From: Christiangramia lutea
Lineage (GTDB): Bacteria; Bacteroidota; Bacteroidia; Flavobacteriales; Flavobacteriaceae
Assembly (NCBI RefSeq): GCF_022489035.1
Contig: NZ_JAKVTV010000001.1
Span: forward strand, 806,001 to 870,000
Direction: 5' to 3'
DNA: 64,000 nucleotides
The notes beneath the pieces are model-generated. The model did no database searches. It worked only from the letters and a program-made list of their open reading frames with translations, and was not told the DNA's origin. Made by a program: the position numbers and the translations under genes. Numbering within the stretch: position 1 is the first letter of the stretch; every line of letters starts with the position of its first letter. Below are positions 36,084 through 44,492 of this stretch, in pieces.

Positions 36084-36935
36084 ATGTCTGCCCTTCTAAA
36101 AAAGCCCTGGTTTCAGATCCTGCTTATGGGTATTTCCCTGGCCGCAATTCTGTTAATCGTTTTCGGGCCTAAAACCCCCGGTGCAGAGGACAAAAAGGTG
36201 TTGATTGGTAACGCCGAGGTGGCCCAGCTTATTGCCAGCTGGAATCGTACCTGGAACCGTATGCCTACCGAAGAGGAATTAAATGGTTTGCTTGCCAATC
36301 ACGTTCGCGAAGAGATCCTGTATCGCGAAGCCCTCAATCAGAATCTGGATAAGAACAATGCCATGGTTCGAAGAGGATTGATCATGCAAATGAATATGAT
36401 GGCTGAATCTCAGGCTCAGGAAAAATCGGTTTCTGAAGAGGCCATCAAAGCCTATTATGATCTTAGAAAAGATAAGTTCTTCAGTTCACCAGAATATACG
36501 TTCACCCAGATTAATTTTGACGGCAGCAGGGAAGAGGAAGAAATTAAAAAGATCGCCGAAAGACTGAACTCTCAAAATATTCCGCCCAATTCCGAAAACC
36601 TTCCAGGAAAAAAGGGTATGCTTCAAAAGGATTTTAAAGAGGCCGATGATTACACTATAGTAAGGGCCCTTGGAACAAATTTTGAAAGTTCGCTCGAAGG
36701 CATGAGATTGCAGACCTGGGAAGGCCCGGTAAAGTCAGGTTTTGGCTGGCACCTGGTTTATATAACTAAAATAACAACCTCGGAAACTTTGCCTTTGGAG
36801 GTGGTACGTGAAAATATCATTACCGAACTTCAGTACGAAGAGGCGCAGGCTGCCAAGGAGCAGTTTTATACAGAATTAAGGCAGCAATATGATGTTGTCT
36901 ACGAGGGTATGGCTAAAGACCTGATGAATGAATAA
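36084..36935 (+). CDS. membrane-anchored parvulin-type peptidyl-prolyl isomerase
   Basis: A 283-residue periplasmic PPIase anchored by an N-terminal transmembrane segment (about 11-31). A SurA/PrsA-like helical part (about 45-130, with EELNGLLANHVREEILYREAL) precedes a parvulin domain (about 135-245). The closing strand SGFGWHLVYITK matches the family. It is first in a five-gene run in which every junction overlaps. It may fold the envelope components encoded downstream. A candidate -7 box (TATCTTTT, 36013-36020) lies about 65 bp ahead of the start. Confidence 0.88.
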   Translation: MSALLKKPWFQILLMGISLAAILLIVFGPKTPGAEDKKVLIGNAEVAQLIASWNRTWNRMPTEEELNGLLANHVREEILYREALNQNLDKNNAMVRRGLIMQMNMMAESQAQEKSVSEEAIKAYYDLRKDKFFSSPEYTFTQINFDGSREEEEIKKIAERLNSQNIPPNSENLPGKKGMLQKDFKEADDYTIVRALGTNFESSLEGMRLQTWEGPVKSGFGWHLVYITKITTSETLPLEVVRENIITELQYEEAQAAKEQFYTELRQQYDVVYEGMAKDLMNE

Positions 36936-39054
36936 TTCTTTCAAAAAGTTCATTTTTCTTGTTCTACTGGGGATCTGCCTGCTAAAACCAGCAGATTTCA
37001 GAGCTGATATCGTTTATCCGGCCAGGCTGGAACTCACCGAAACCGAACCCGGGGTTTTTAACGTTTTCTTTACCCTACCGGTAATAAATGGAAAGGTGAT
37101 CAAAGCCAGTCCCATTTTGCCTGGGACCTGTAATAATCTAAGTGAACCGAAAATTACCGGTACGGCTTATTCCAAAAATCTTAGCTGGAAAATTTCCTGT
37201 AATGAAGAACCGTTCTATGGAAAGCAAATTGGTATCGAAGGCCTGCAGGGAAGCCAGGTAGAAATTTTACTGGTGATCAATTTATTGGATGGCAGAAGTT
37301 TTAATAAGAAATTGAGTCCCTCCATGGCCTATTTTGAAGTGCCATATCCACCAGGTTTCTTAGAATTATTAAAAACCGGAACTTTCAAGGGTGCAAGAAC
37401 CATGCTTTTACAGCACTATTTTTATTTGCTGGTATTCGGACTCATTTTTTTACTGAAGGTTAAAAACAGGAAAAAATACTACCTGTTCTTATTTCTATCC
37501 ATTTTAACCGGCTATTTCCTGGGAAACTTCGAGCTGATAAAAATCCCCGGCTGGATGTTCCCCGTAAGCGTTCTTATTGCACTCTTGCTGTTAGGCTTAA
37601 AAACTTCTGGATTACAAAATATCCAATTTTCATCACTTTTGATCCTGGTGCCCGGGCTATTCCTGGGGAATCTGTTGAGTATTGAAAAAATCGATTTGGT
37701 ACTTACTCCAGGTGAAGAGTTAGTTTTTGCCATATTTTTTAGCCTTGGTATCGCGCTAGGGCTTTTACTGGTAGTCATACTTTTTTCGCAACTAAAAAAT
37801 ATCCTGAAATATTTTAAGGTTTATAAAAAGTTTTTGCCTGCGCTTTCTATCATTATAGGCTCACTGAGCTTAGGTCTTTTAATTTTTGAGCTCAGTCTGT
37901 TCTGGCGAACAACTTCCATGTTGCCGCAAATACCGGGCATAAGTCTTTTATTTATCTTGCTTATTCCCCTTCTCATTTCGAGGCGAAACTTATTGGCTTC
38001 CGGATTTAGTTTCGCTATTTTTTCAGTCTTCGGTCTGATCCTTTTAATGAATGGATTTTCCATTCCGTATGCTGAGATTATGTTACTTGGCCTGATCTTG
38101 TTAAGCCTTGTTTTCAATTTATTGAAACCGGTAACACCCCGAATATTTTTTCTGGTAAATATCACTATTGGAGCCGTATTGGCCGGAAATATCCTTGGAA
38201 GTTATGCAAACGATAATTTGTCTTTTCCACTGGCCAGATCTATTGGCTATCTCGCCATGGCAATATTTCTGATTGGGATGATAGCAGGAATTCTGCCTAA
38301 AAGGTCAACTAGTAAAATGTATCATAGAGTTTGGGGACTCTTGCTTCTGAGTTTCGGATTGATGTTTTTCGGAAACCTATTTTTGGAGGAATATTTCGAT
38401 AGTTTGGCTTCAGAATATGTGAATGGAATTCTTCCAGTGCCTATTCTAAGCCTTATATTATTGATATTTACCATTATTGCCTGGCCTAGAAACCGAAGAA
38501 TTCACAAGCAAATGAATCTGGAAACCCGGAAACCATTGCTTAGCATAAGTCTACTGGTACTGGCCCTAATTCTTCTGCCATTTCATTTTGGCATAAAAAA
38601 TCCCTGGTATGAAGCACAAAAGCTTGATAAGCAAGGGATGAAGCTCGTTATGGAAAATGTATTATCCAATACCTATACCGCCTTTAATGAAGAAGATGAG
38701 GAGAAACTTTTCGAAGCGCTTAGCCAAAATGTAGATGCTGAACTGCTGGACAATGTTTACCTCGATAGCCGACGCAGGCTGAGCATGGGATTGAGAGAAG
38801 GTGCAGAAGTTAGCGTTGAAGAGGTAAAATTAAATGAGCTCGGAGACCCGGCACAAAAAACCGACTCTGATATTTTTGAATATCCCGTAAAATGGACCGT
38901 TACAGCTCGGGTAAGACATCTAAAACATATACATTACCGCAAGAATTCATATACCGGCACCGTTGCCTTAAAATCTATAGATAATCAATGGAAGATCTCA
39001 AAAATAAGTCTCTCCTCCGAAGATCGGAAAGTGATGGCGGCTTCGAACCTGTGA
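36928..39054 (+). CDS. polytopic membrane protein with HupE/UreJ-like N-terminal domain
   Basis: A 708-residue protein with three parts. Residues 27-145 form an extracytoplasmic domain (ADIVYPARLELTETEPGVFN) that resembles the N-terminus of HupE/UreJ-type proteins, which are linked to nickel or cobalt handling. About 14 hydrophobic helices follow (about 160-545). The last 120 residues are a soluble domain ending VTARVRHLKHIHYRKNSYTG and NQWKISKI, like an NTF2-type fold with a His-rich edge. The conserved DHxLF motif of true HupE is not clear; only QHYFYLLVF is seen near 164-172. The start overlaps the PPIase gene by 8 bp. A role in metal movement is inferred. Confidence 0.8.
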   Translation: MNNSFKKFIFLVLLGICLLKPADFRADIVYPARLELTETEPGVFNVFFTLPVINGKVIKASPILPGTCNNLSEPKITGTAYSKNLSWKISCNEEPFYGKQIGIEGLQGSQVEILLVINLLDGRSFNKKLSPSMAYFEVPYPPGFLELLKTGTFKGARTMLLQHYFYLLVFGLIFLLKVKNRKKYYLFLFLSILTGYFLGNFELIKIPGWMFPVSVLIALLLLGLKTSGLQNIQFSSLLILVPGLFLGNLLSIEKIDLVLTPGEELVFAIFFSLGIALGLLLVVILFSQLKNILKYFKVYKKFLPALSIIIGSLSLGLLIFELSLFWRTTSMLPQIPGISLLFILLIPLLISRRNLLASGFSFAIFSVFGLILLMNGFSIPYAEIMLLGLILLSLVFNLLKPVTPRIFFLVNITIGAVLAGNILGSYANDNLSFPLARSIGYLAMAIFLIGMIAGILPKRSTSKMYHRVWGLLLLSFGLMFFGNLFLEEYFDSLASEYVNGILPVPILSLILLIFTIIAWPRNRRIHKQMNLETRKPLLSISLLVLALILLPFHFGIKNPWYEAQKLDKQGMKLVMENVLSNTYTAFNEEDEEKLFEALSQNVDAELLDNVYLDSRRRLSMGLREGAEVSVEEVKLNELGDPAQKTDSDIFEYPVKWTVTARVRHLKHIHYRKNSYTGTVALKSIDNQWKISKISLSSEDRKVMAASNL

Positions 39055-39731
39055 TCAGGATGGACCAGGTGGGCTTTGCCTATTCCAGGGATTCTTTTAA
39101 ATTAAATATCCCTAAACTTAGTGTTGGCAAATCTGAAAAACTGGGTATTACCGGGCCCAGCGGCTGTGGAAAAACGACTTTGCTGAATCTAATTTCAGGA
39201 ATCATTAAGCAAGATTCAGGGAGTATCCGGATGGGAGATATAGAATTGAACAAACTAAGTTCACAGGACATGAAAGACCTCAGGCTAGTGAAGATGGGAC
39301 TTATCTTTCAGCAGTTCGAGTTACTGGAATATTTGAATGTGGTGGATAACATCCTGCTTCCATTCAGGATCAATCCAATTTTAAGCCTGGAAGCCGAAAC
39401 CAGAGAAAGGGCAAGAACCCTGGCTACTTCTATGGGACTTGGAGATAAGCTGAAACGATTTCCGGCCAATCTTTCGCAAGGGGAACGTCAGCGGGTTTCT
39501 GTTGCCAGGGCTTTGATCACTCAACCGGAGCTACTTATCTGTGACGAACCAACCGCCAACCTGGACCCGGTGAACCGGGATCATATTCTGGACATTATAG
39601 CTTCCTACTGCGGTGAGAACAAAACTGCTTTGGTAATGGTCACGCACGATCAAGAAATTTTGAACAGGTTCGACCGGGTACAGGACATCCTGGAATTTTC
39701 AAATTATAAAGATCCTCGCAGGCATGAATAA
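39051..39731 (+). CDS. ABC transporter ATP-binding protein (LolD/MacB type)
   Basis: An ATPase of 226 residues that powers the FtsX-type permease encoded next. Walker A is GPSGCGKT (about 35-42), the signature is LSQGERQRVS, and Walker B is LLICDEPTANLD followed by the H-loop VMVTHDQE. The frame is open from 38988, but that start would overlap the upstream gene by 67 bp. The GTG at 39051 gives a four-base GTGA overlap and the family-like N-terminus MIRMDQVGFAY; an ATG at 39060 is also possible. Its stop overlaps the permease start by 8 bp. Confidence 0.93.
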   Translation: MIRMDQVGFAYSRDSFKLNIPKLSVGKSEKLGITGPSGCGKTTLLNLISGIIKQDSGSIRMGDIELNKLSSQDMKDLRLVKMGLIFQQFELLEYLNVVDNILLPFRINPILSLEAETRERARTLATSMGLGDKLKRFPANLSQGERQRVSVARALITQPELLICDEPTANLDPVNRDHILDIIASYCGENKTALVMVTHDQEILNRFDRVQDILEFSNYKDPRRHE

Positions 39732-40902
39732 CAGTTTTTACATAGCCTGGCGATACCTTCAATTTCATTGGGGTAAAACCCTGCTACTCATACTTTCCAT
39801 CGCTTTGGTCGTTTTTATCCCGCTGGGATTGAATTACCTGGTGAATAAAGGTTCGGAAGATTTGATGGACAGGGCAGAAAAAACACCATTAATTGTTGGT
39901 GCAAAAGGCAGCGAAACCGAATTAAGCCTGAGCGCGCTCTATTTCAATAAACCGAAGAATGATGCCGTTGAATTCCGTGAAGTTGAAAGTATTAAAGAAC
40001 AGGATTTGGGCATTCCTATCCCGCTGAATATCGAATACCAGGTAAAGGAACAACCTATTGTAGGTACTACTTCAGCATATTTTGAATTCAGAAATCTGGA
40101 ATTAAAAGAAGGCAGAAAAATGGCCATTTTAGGCGAATGCGTCCTGGGTGTAAATACCGCAAAAAAGCTGAACGCTGAAGTTGGAGGTTCGGTGATCTCA
40201 TCGCCTTCAGGAGCTTTTGATGTGGCTGGCAGTTTTCCTCTTAAAATGACCGTGGTTGGTATTTTAGAAGAGACCGGTACCCCCGATGATGAAGCTGTGT
40301 TTACCGATATCAAGACCACTTGGGTTATTTCAGGAAAAGCTCACGGTCACCAGGATCTGCAACAGGTAGTAAATGACACCTTACTGCTCAATAAAAATGA
40401 AAACCGAGCTGTAGCCAGTCCCGCAGTACTATCTTATACAGAAATCACTCCGGAAAATATCAATTCTTTTCATTTTCACGACGATCCGGGAGATTATCCT
40501 GTGAACGCCATTATCGTGGTACCCAACGATCGTAAATCGGCTTTGATGCTGCGTGGACGTTACGAAAATAACCAGAATTCAGTGCAGATGCTGGTCCCGG
40601 AGGAAGTGATCTCAGAGCTGGTAGACACCATGATCTCTATCAGGGATCTTCTAATTCTGGCCGGAGTGATTATTGGCATTGCCTGCCTGGCGATCCTGGC
40701 CTTTGTGTTTGCACTTTCCATCAAACTTAGAAAAGCTGAGATCACTACCATGAAACATATTGGCGCTTCCCGTAATTTTGTAAGCAGCGTGCTGGGAATT
40801 GAAATTGGAATTGTGCTAATTTTAGCCATCATTTTATCAGGAATCTTAACTTTAACCATGGGGAACTACGGAATCCCACTAATAGAAAAACTAATCTCAT
40901 GA
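39724..40902 (+). CDS. ABC transporter permease, FtsX/MacB (type VII) family
   Basis: A 392-residue permease with an N-terminal transmembrane helix (about 17-38), a large periplasmic domain (about 40-295) and two or three C-terminal helices (about 305-390). The FtsX core is SIKLRKAEITTMKHIGASRNFV, the coupling region typical of the family. Type VII permeases normally transmit mechanical force to periplasmic partners and do not form a metal channel. Periplasmic AHGHQD (about 206-211) adds a small His cluster. It is translationally coupled to both neighbours, so it works with the ATPase and the ZnuA-like lipoprotein. Confidence 0.9.
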   Translation: MNNSFYIAWRYLQFHWGKTLLLILSIALVVFIPLGLNYLVNKGSEDLMDRAEKTPLIVGAKGSETELSLSALYFNKPKNDAVEFREVESIKEQDLGIPIPLNIEYQVKEQPIVGTTSAYFEFRNLELKEGRKMAILGECVLGVNTAKKLNAEVGGSVISSPSGAFDVAGSFPLKMTVVGILEETGTPDDEAVFTDIKTTWVISGKAHGHQDLQQVVNDTLLLNKNENRAVASPAVLSYTEITPENINSFHFHDDPGDYPVNAIIVVPNDRKSALMLRGRYENNQNSVQMLVPEEVISELVDTMISIRDLLILAGVIIGIACLAILAFVFALSIKLRKAEITTMKHIGASRNFVSSVLGIEIGIVLILAIILSGILTLTMGNYGIPLIEKLIS

Positions 40903-41819
40903 AAAAGACCAGTCTAATTTTAGCATTTTTGATCTGCCTTGTTTCCTGTAAGGATAAAGAAAAGGAAAGTCCGCAGGAAGAATCTAAACAGCCGGAAGAA
41001 CAACCTGTAGTTTATGTAAGCAACTACCCGCTTTATTATTTTGCTGATAAAATTGGCGGGGAAGCCATAGATCTTAAATTTCCTGCTTCAGAAGAAACCG
41101 ATCCTTCCGGTTGGGTTCCAGGGGCAGAACAGATCGTGGAAATGCAGGAAGCCGATCTAATCCTGTTGAATGGTGCCACTTTCGAAAAATGGCTGACCAA
41201 TGTTTCGCTTAATGATGAGGATATGGTAAATTCCACGGCAGGCCTGGAAGATAAAATGCTTCCGCTGGGCGAAAAATTTACCCATAGTCACGGGGAAGGT
41301 GGCGAACATACCCATGAAGGCACGGCCAGCATTACCTGGCTGGATCTTGAGCTGGCCATCGCCCAGGCTGAGAAAGTGAACGAAGCGCTTAAAAACACGG
41401 CACCGGAAAAAAGTGAGGAATTCCAGGCTAATTTCGAACAGCTAAAGAACAATCTTACGGAATTGCACCAAAATTATCAGGACCTGGAGATAGACCCTGA
41501 AAAAGTTCAGTTGATCTATTCCCACCCGGTTTATCAATATTTACAGGATGCTTACAGATTAAAAGGTGAGAGCCTGCACTGGGAGCCTTCAGATGAATGG
41601 AACCACGATAAAAAGCATGAAATAGAACACCTGGCTAAAAAAGGCCAGAAAACCTACCTGATCTGGGAAGACGAGCCTTCCAAAGCTATGAAAGATGGCT
41701 TGGAGGAAATGGGCGTGACCTCGATTGTGGTAAACCCGCTTTTCGGACAGCCGGAAAACCTGGATTTTCAGGAGGTGGTATTTAAGAATTTACAGAGTCT
41801 GCAAAAGATTTCTGAATAA
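40899..41819 (+). CDS. ZnuA-like metal-binding lipoprotein (cluster A-I substrate-binding family)
   Basis: A 306-residue lipoprotein (CLVSC lipobox, C17). It resembles zinc/manganese substrate-binding proteins: VVYVSNYPLYYFADKIGG (about 37-54), ADLILLNGATFEKW and SHPVYQYLQDAY (H209). It carries the His-rich loop HSHGEGGEHTH (129-139) seen in zinc binders. Two usual His ligands appear replaced: DPSGW (68-72) stands where DPHxxEP is expected, and ITWLD (145-149) where PHxWLD is. It begins in a four-base ATGA overlap with the permease gene. It may deliver or sense metal for the type VII transporter. Confidence 0.88.
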   Translation: MKKTSLILAFLICLVSCKDKEKESPQEESKQPEEQPVVYVSNYPLYYFADKIGGEAIDLKFPASEETDPSGWVPGAEQIVEMQEADLILLNGATFEKWLTNVSLNDEDMVNSTAGLEDKMLPLGEKFTHSHGEGGEHTHEGTASITWLDLELAIAQAEKVNEALKNTAPEKSEEFQANFEQLKNNLTELHQNYQDLEIDPEKVQLIYSHPVYQYLQDAYRLKGESLHWEPSDEWNHDKKHEIEHLAKKGQKTYLIWEDEPSKAMKDGLEEMGVTSIVVNPLFGQPENLDFQEVVFKNLQSLQKISE

Positions 41820-41846
41820 AATATTTGCTGTCTGAAAATTAGAAAA

Positions 41847-42152
41847 TCGTCATTCTGAATTTATTTCAGAATCTCTACAACTTGATTACGGTAAAAAAAA
41901 GAGAACCTGAAACTCCCGAAGTATCGGGACAGGTTGACGTGAAACCTGAAAAGCACAAGAACCTGAAACTCTCTAAGTATGTGGACAGGTTGACGCGGCA
42001 CCCTATGATTTGAATTTCGTCATTCTGAATTTATTTCAGAATCTCCACGGAACACCCGAATGGAGAGAACCTGAAAGTCCTGTAGTATCGGGCAGGTTGA
42101 CGTGGCTTTAATTGATTTGAATTTCGTCATTCTGAATTTATTTCAGAATCTC
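41847..42152. repeat. three direct copies of a 29-bp palindromic intergenic repeat (family A)
   Basis: The same 29-base unit occurs at 41847-41875, 42017-42045 and 42124-42152. It starts TCGTCATTCTGAATTTATTT. Each unit contains the inverted repeat ATTCTGAA/TTCAGAAT with a five-base loop, so it can fold as a hairpin. Copies two and three also share about ten bases upstream (GATTTGAATT). A partial inverted copy lies at 42185-42200 (TTCAGAATGACGAAAT). The units sit between the ZnuA-like gene and a broken sulfatase gene. Confidence 0.9.
41903..42105. repeat. three copies of a hairpin repeat (family B) interleaved with family A
   Basis: Units of about 38 bases start GAACCTGAAA and end CAGGTTGACG at 41903-41940, 41959-41996 and 42067-42105. 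The first is a two-tier hairpin in which ACCTG pairs with CAGGT and CCCGA pairs with TCGGG around an AGTA loop. The second has lost the inner stem, and the third keeps only part of it. The outer ACCTG/CAGGT stem is kept in all three, which suggests the structure matters or that the unit spread by a hairpin-dependent process. Confidence 0.85.
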
Positions 42153-42225
42153 AACTAATTATAAATGAGAAGAACCCGAAAAAGTTCAGAATGACGAAAT
42201 ATGGCTTTTTAGGCAGCCTGCATAT

Positions 42226-42651
42226 TTAATTAGAGCCAGCCTTTTGGATCATAGAATTAAAATCACCCAGCTGAGCCGAAAAGCTTTCCTGGCTCGGGGG
42301 AAATTCTTCAAAACTCTCCAGGAATGCGGCAAGGTGTCCGCCTACCTGTCCCAGAACCCAGCTTCGGTTTTCAGCCCATTCATCATAACCACGGGATTCA
42401 ATGAATCTTTCAAAGGGATCCAGTTTAAGGTTGATGACATACGGAGTCGATAATTCCGGTTGCGGAGACCTGAACCATTTTTCCTGGTCTCTGAAAAGTA
42501 CTTTCCAATCGCCATAGCGCATACCGTGCAAAGTGGTTTCAGTAAAATAAAAGAACTCTTTACGTTCGGTTTTGCCATTGTTCAATAAGATCTCGCTTTG
42601 ATCGTAACCATCAAGATGTACCTTATAATTTTTACCATTCTGGGTACTGAA
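42226..42651 (-). pseudogene. remnant of a sulfatase gene (C-terminal part only)
   Basis: An open frame encoding the last 140 or so residues of a sulfatase. It can be read from about 42651 (STQNGKNYKVHLDGYDQSEI) to the stop at 42226 without an ATG; a stop lies a few codons upstream. HGMRYGDWKVLFRDQ and NLKLDPFERFIESRGYDEW align by eye with [15 protein letters not shown] and [19 protein letters not shown] of the intact sulfatase at 50.3 kb. The catalytic Cys and metal-binding half are gone, so no activity is expected. Truncation beside the repeat cluster suggests a deletion or rearrangement. Confidence 0.8.
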
Positions 42652-42690
42652 AAAAATATATAAAACTGAAATTCAACTTTTTAGACCAAA

Positions 42691-42706
42691 TATTTTGTAT
42701 CTTAAT
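42691..42706 (+). promoter_or_regulatory. promoter-like box upstream of amidohydrolase-porin unit
   Basis: TATTTTGTATCTTAAT lies 53 bp before the amidohydrolase start. Its TATCTTAA core resembles the Bacteroidota -7 element TAnnTTTG and recurs ahead of both DUF3604 genes. Confidence 0.45.
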
Positions 42707-42758
42707 TTCCATTTTAAAATATTCTAACCAAGTCAGGATTTCTTCTAATCAAAATTTA

Positions 42759-44492
42759 ATGGCTATGAAAAATTTTTTTAGGCTATTGTGGGTGTTCTGC
42801 ATGCTTCATTTTAATACAGCCCAGACCCAGGTTCAACCAACAGAAAATACATCTACTTCAATATATCTTAATGGTGACATTATCACCATGGAAGGTGACG
42901 CGCCTATCTATGCCGAAGCGGTGGTTGAACAGAATGGTAGGATCCTATTTGTTGGCAACAAAGCTGATGCTGTTTCTGCTTACGCCAAAGCTAACCAGAT
43001 CGATCTTCAAGGCAAGACTATGGTTCCCGGATTTATCGATGGCCATGGCCATTTTTATAATACCGGGTTCGCTTCTGTTGTCGCAAATTTATTACCGCCA
43101 CCCGATGGGCCGGCTGCCAGCGTTCAGGGTGTTTTAGACGCTACTAATGAATGGATGAATTCTGAAGATGGAAAGTTCATAGTCAGCAAGTTTGGCTGGA
43201 TTATCGGGCATGGTTATGATGATTCACAACTAACAGAAAAAGACCATCCTAAGGCTACCGATCTGGATAAGATAAGCAGCGAACTTCCAGTAATATTAAT
43301 TCATCAGTCCGAACATCTGGGAGTCATCAACACCAAAGCCATGGAACTTGTGGGCTATACCAAAGACACCAAGGATCCTGAAGGTGGTCATTTAAGAAGA
43401 AATCCCGATGGTACTCCCAACGGTGTCCTAGAAGAAAAAGCGCTTTATGCAGTATTGTTTCCTTTACTGGGCAAGGGTGATAAAGAATTCAATATGAAAT
43501 GTATTGAAAAATCACAGCATGAATATGCAAGTAATGGGTATTTAACCGTGCAGGACGGACGTACTACTCCAGACCAGATGAAGATCTTTAATGAAGCTGC
43601 CAGCCAGGGTAAATTTTACCTGGATATCATCTCATTTCCGGATATAGATGATCCTGGTTTTTCTATGGATAGCAACTATTATTCTAAAGATCGCAGCTAT
43701 AAAAATCATTATCGTGTGGGTGGTGTGAAACTTACCTTAGATGGTTCCCCACAAGGTAAGACGGCCTGGTTAACAGAATGCTATCATGTTAACCCGGCAG
43801 GAAAGGAAGGTTGCTATAAGGGTTTCCCCATCATGGATGATGAGAAAGCAACGAAATACCTGGAGCAGGCCTTTAAAAATCAATGGCAAATTATCTGTCA
43901 TACTAATGGCGATGCCGCTATAGACCAATATTTAAAGGCTGTTGAAAATGCTGAAGCAAAGTATGGTTATTCAGACCATCGATCTACCATTATTCATGGT
44001 CAAACCTTGCGCAAAGATCAAATTCCTAAAGTCAAGGAACTAGGTATGTATTGTTCCTTGTTTCCCACACATACCTTTTATTGGGGTGATTGGCACAGGG
44101 AATCGGTCTTAGGAGAACCACGGGCCAGCTACATTTCACCTTGCAGAGATGTGATAGATGCTGGAATAAATTTAACCTCGCACCATGATGCACCCGTAAT
44201 TTTTCCAAAATCGATGCGGGTATATGATGCTACGGTAAATCGCGTAACCCGCACTGGGGAAATTTTAGGTCCCGATCAAAGAATAACGCCTTATGAAGCC
44301 CTTCAATCTTTGACGATTTGGGGAGCACAGCAAAACTTTGAAGAGAACACCAAAGGTAGTTTTAAAGAAGGTAAAATAGCCGATTTTGTAATCCTGGATA
44401 AAAATCCATTGAAGATCGATCCTATGCAAATTCATACAATTGAGGTGCTAGAAAGCATAAAAGGAGGAAAAAGCGTTTATCGAAAAGAATGA
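42759..44492 (+). CDS. YtcJ-like amidohydrolase, secreted
   Basis: A 577-residue metal-dependent hydrolase of the amidohydrolase family 3 (YtcJ-like) group. A signal peptide (ending NTAQTQ) indicates periplasmic action, which is unusual against the mostly cytoplasmic family. The metal HxH motif is GFIDGHGHFYNTG (about 91-103). Further features are the CHTNGDAAIDQYL block and LTSHHDAPV near the C-terminal metal site, and IADFVILDKNPLKID at the end. It overlaps the porin gene by four bases (ATGA), so a porin-fed periplasmic hydrolysis is likely. Substrate unknown. The ATG at 42765 is an alternative start. Confidence 0.9.
   Translation: MAMKNFFRLLWVFCMLHFNTAQTQVQPTENTSTSIYLNGDIITMEGDAPIYAEAVVEQNGRILFVGNKADAVSAYAKANQIDLQGKTMVPGFIDGHGHFYNTGFASVVANLLPPPDGPAASVQGVLDATNEWMNSEDGKFIVSKFGWIIGHGYDDSQLTEKDHPKATDLDKISSELPVILIHQSEHLGVINTKAMELVGYTKDTKDPEGGHLRRNPDGTPNGVLEEKALYAVLFPLLGKGDKEFNMKCIEKSQHEYASNGYLTVQDGRTTPDQMKIFNEAASQGKFYLDIISFPDIDDPGFSMDSNYYSKDRSYKNHYRVGGVKLTLDGSPQGKTAWLTECYHVNPAGKEGCYKGFPIMDDEKATKYLEQAFKNQWQIICHTNGDAAIDQYLKAVENAEAKYGYSDHRSTIIHGQTLRKDQIPKVKELGMYCSLFPTHTFYWGDWHRESVLGEPRASYISPCRDVIDAGINLTSHHDAPVIFPKSMRVYDATVNRVTRTGEILGPDQRITPYEALQSLTIWGAQQNFEENTKGSFKEGKIADFVILDKNPLKIDPMQIHTIEVLESIKGGKSVYRKE

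Noticed and set aside
38988-39050. Longer N-terminus for the ABC ATPase
   Set aside because: It would overlap the upstream gene by 67 bp and adds residues not typical of the family; the GTG at 39051 fits the four-base overlap seen across the operon.
41847-42200. Repeat cluster as a CRISPR array
   Set aside because: Spacing between units is irregular, two different repeat families alternate, and there are no cas genes nearby.
42226-42585. Short minus-strand frame as an intact small protein
   Set aside because: Similarity continues upstream of any start codon and matches only the end of a sulfatase, so it is a remnant.
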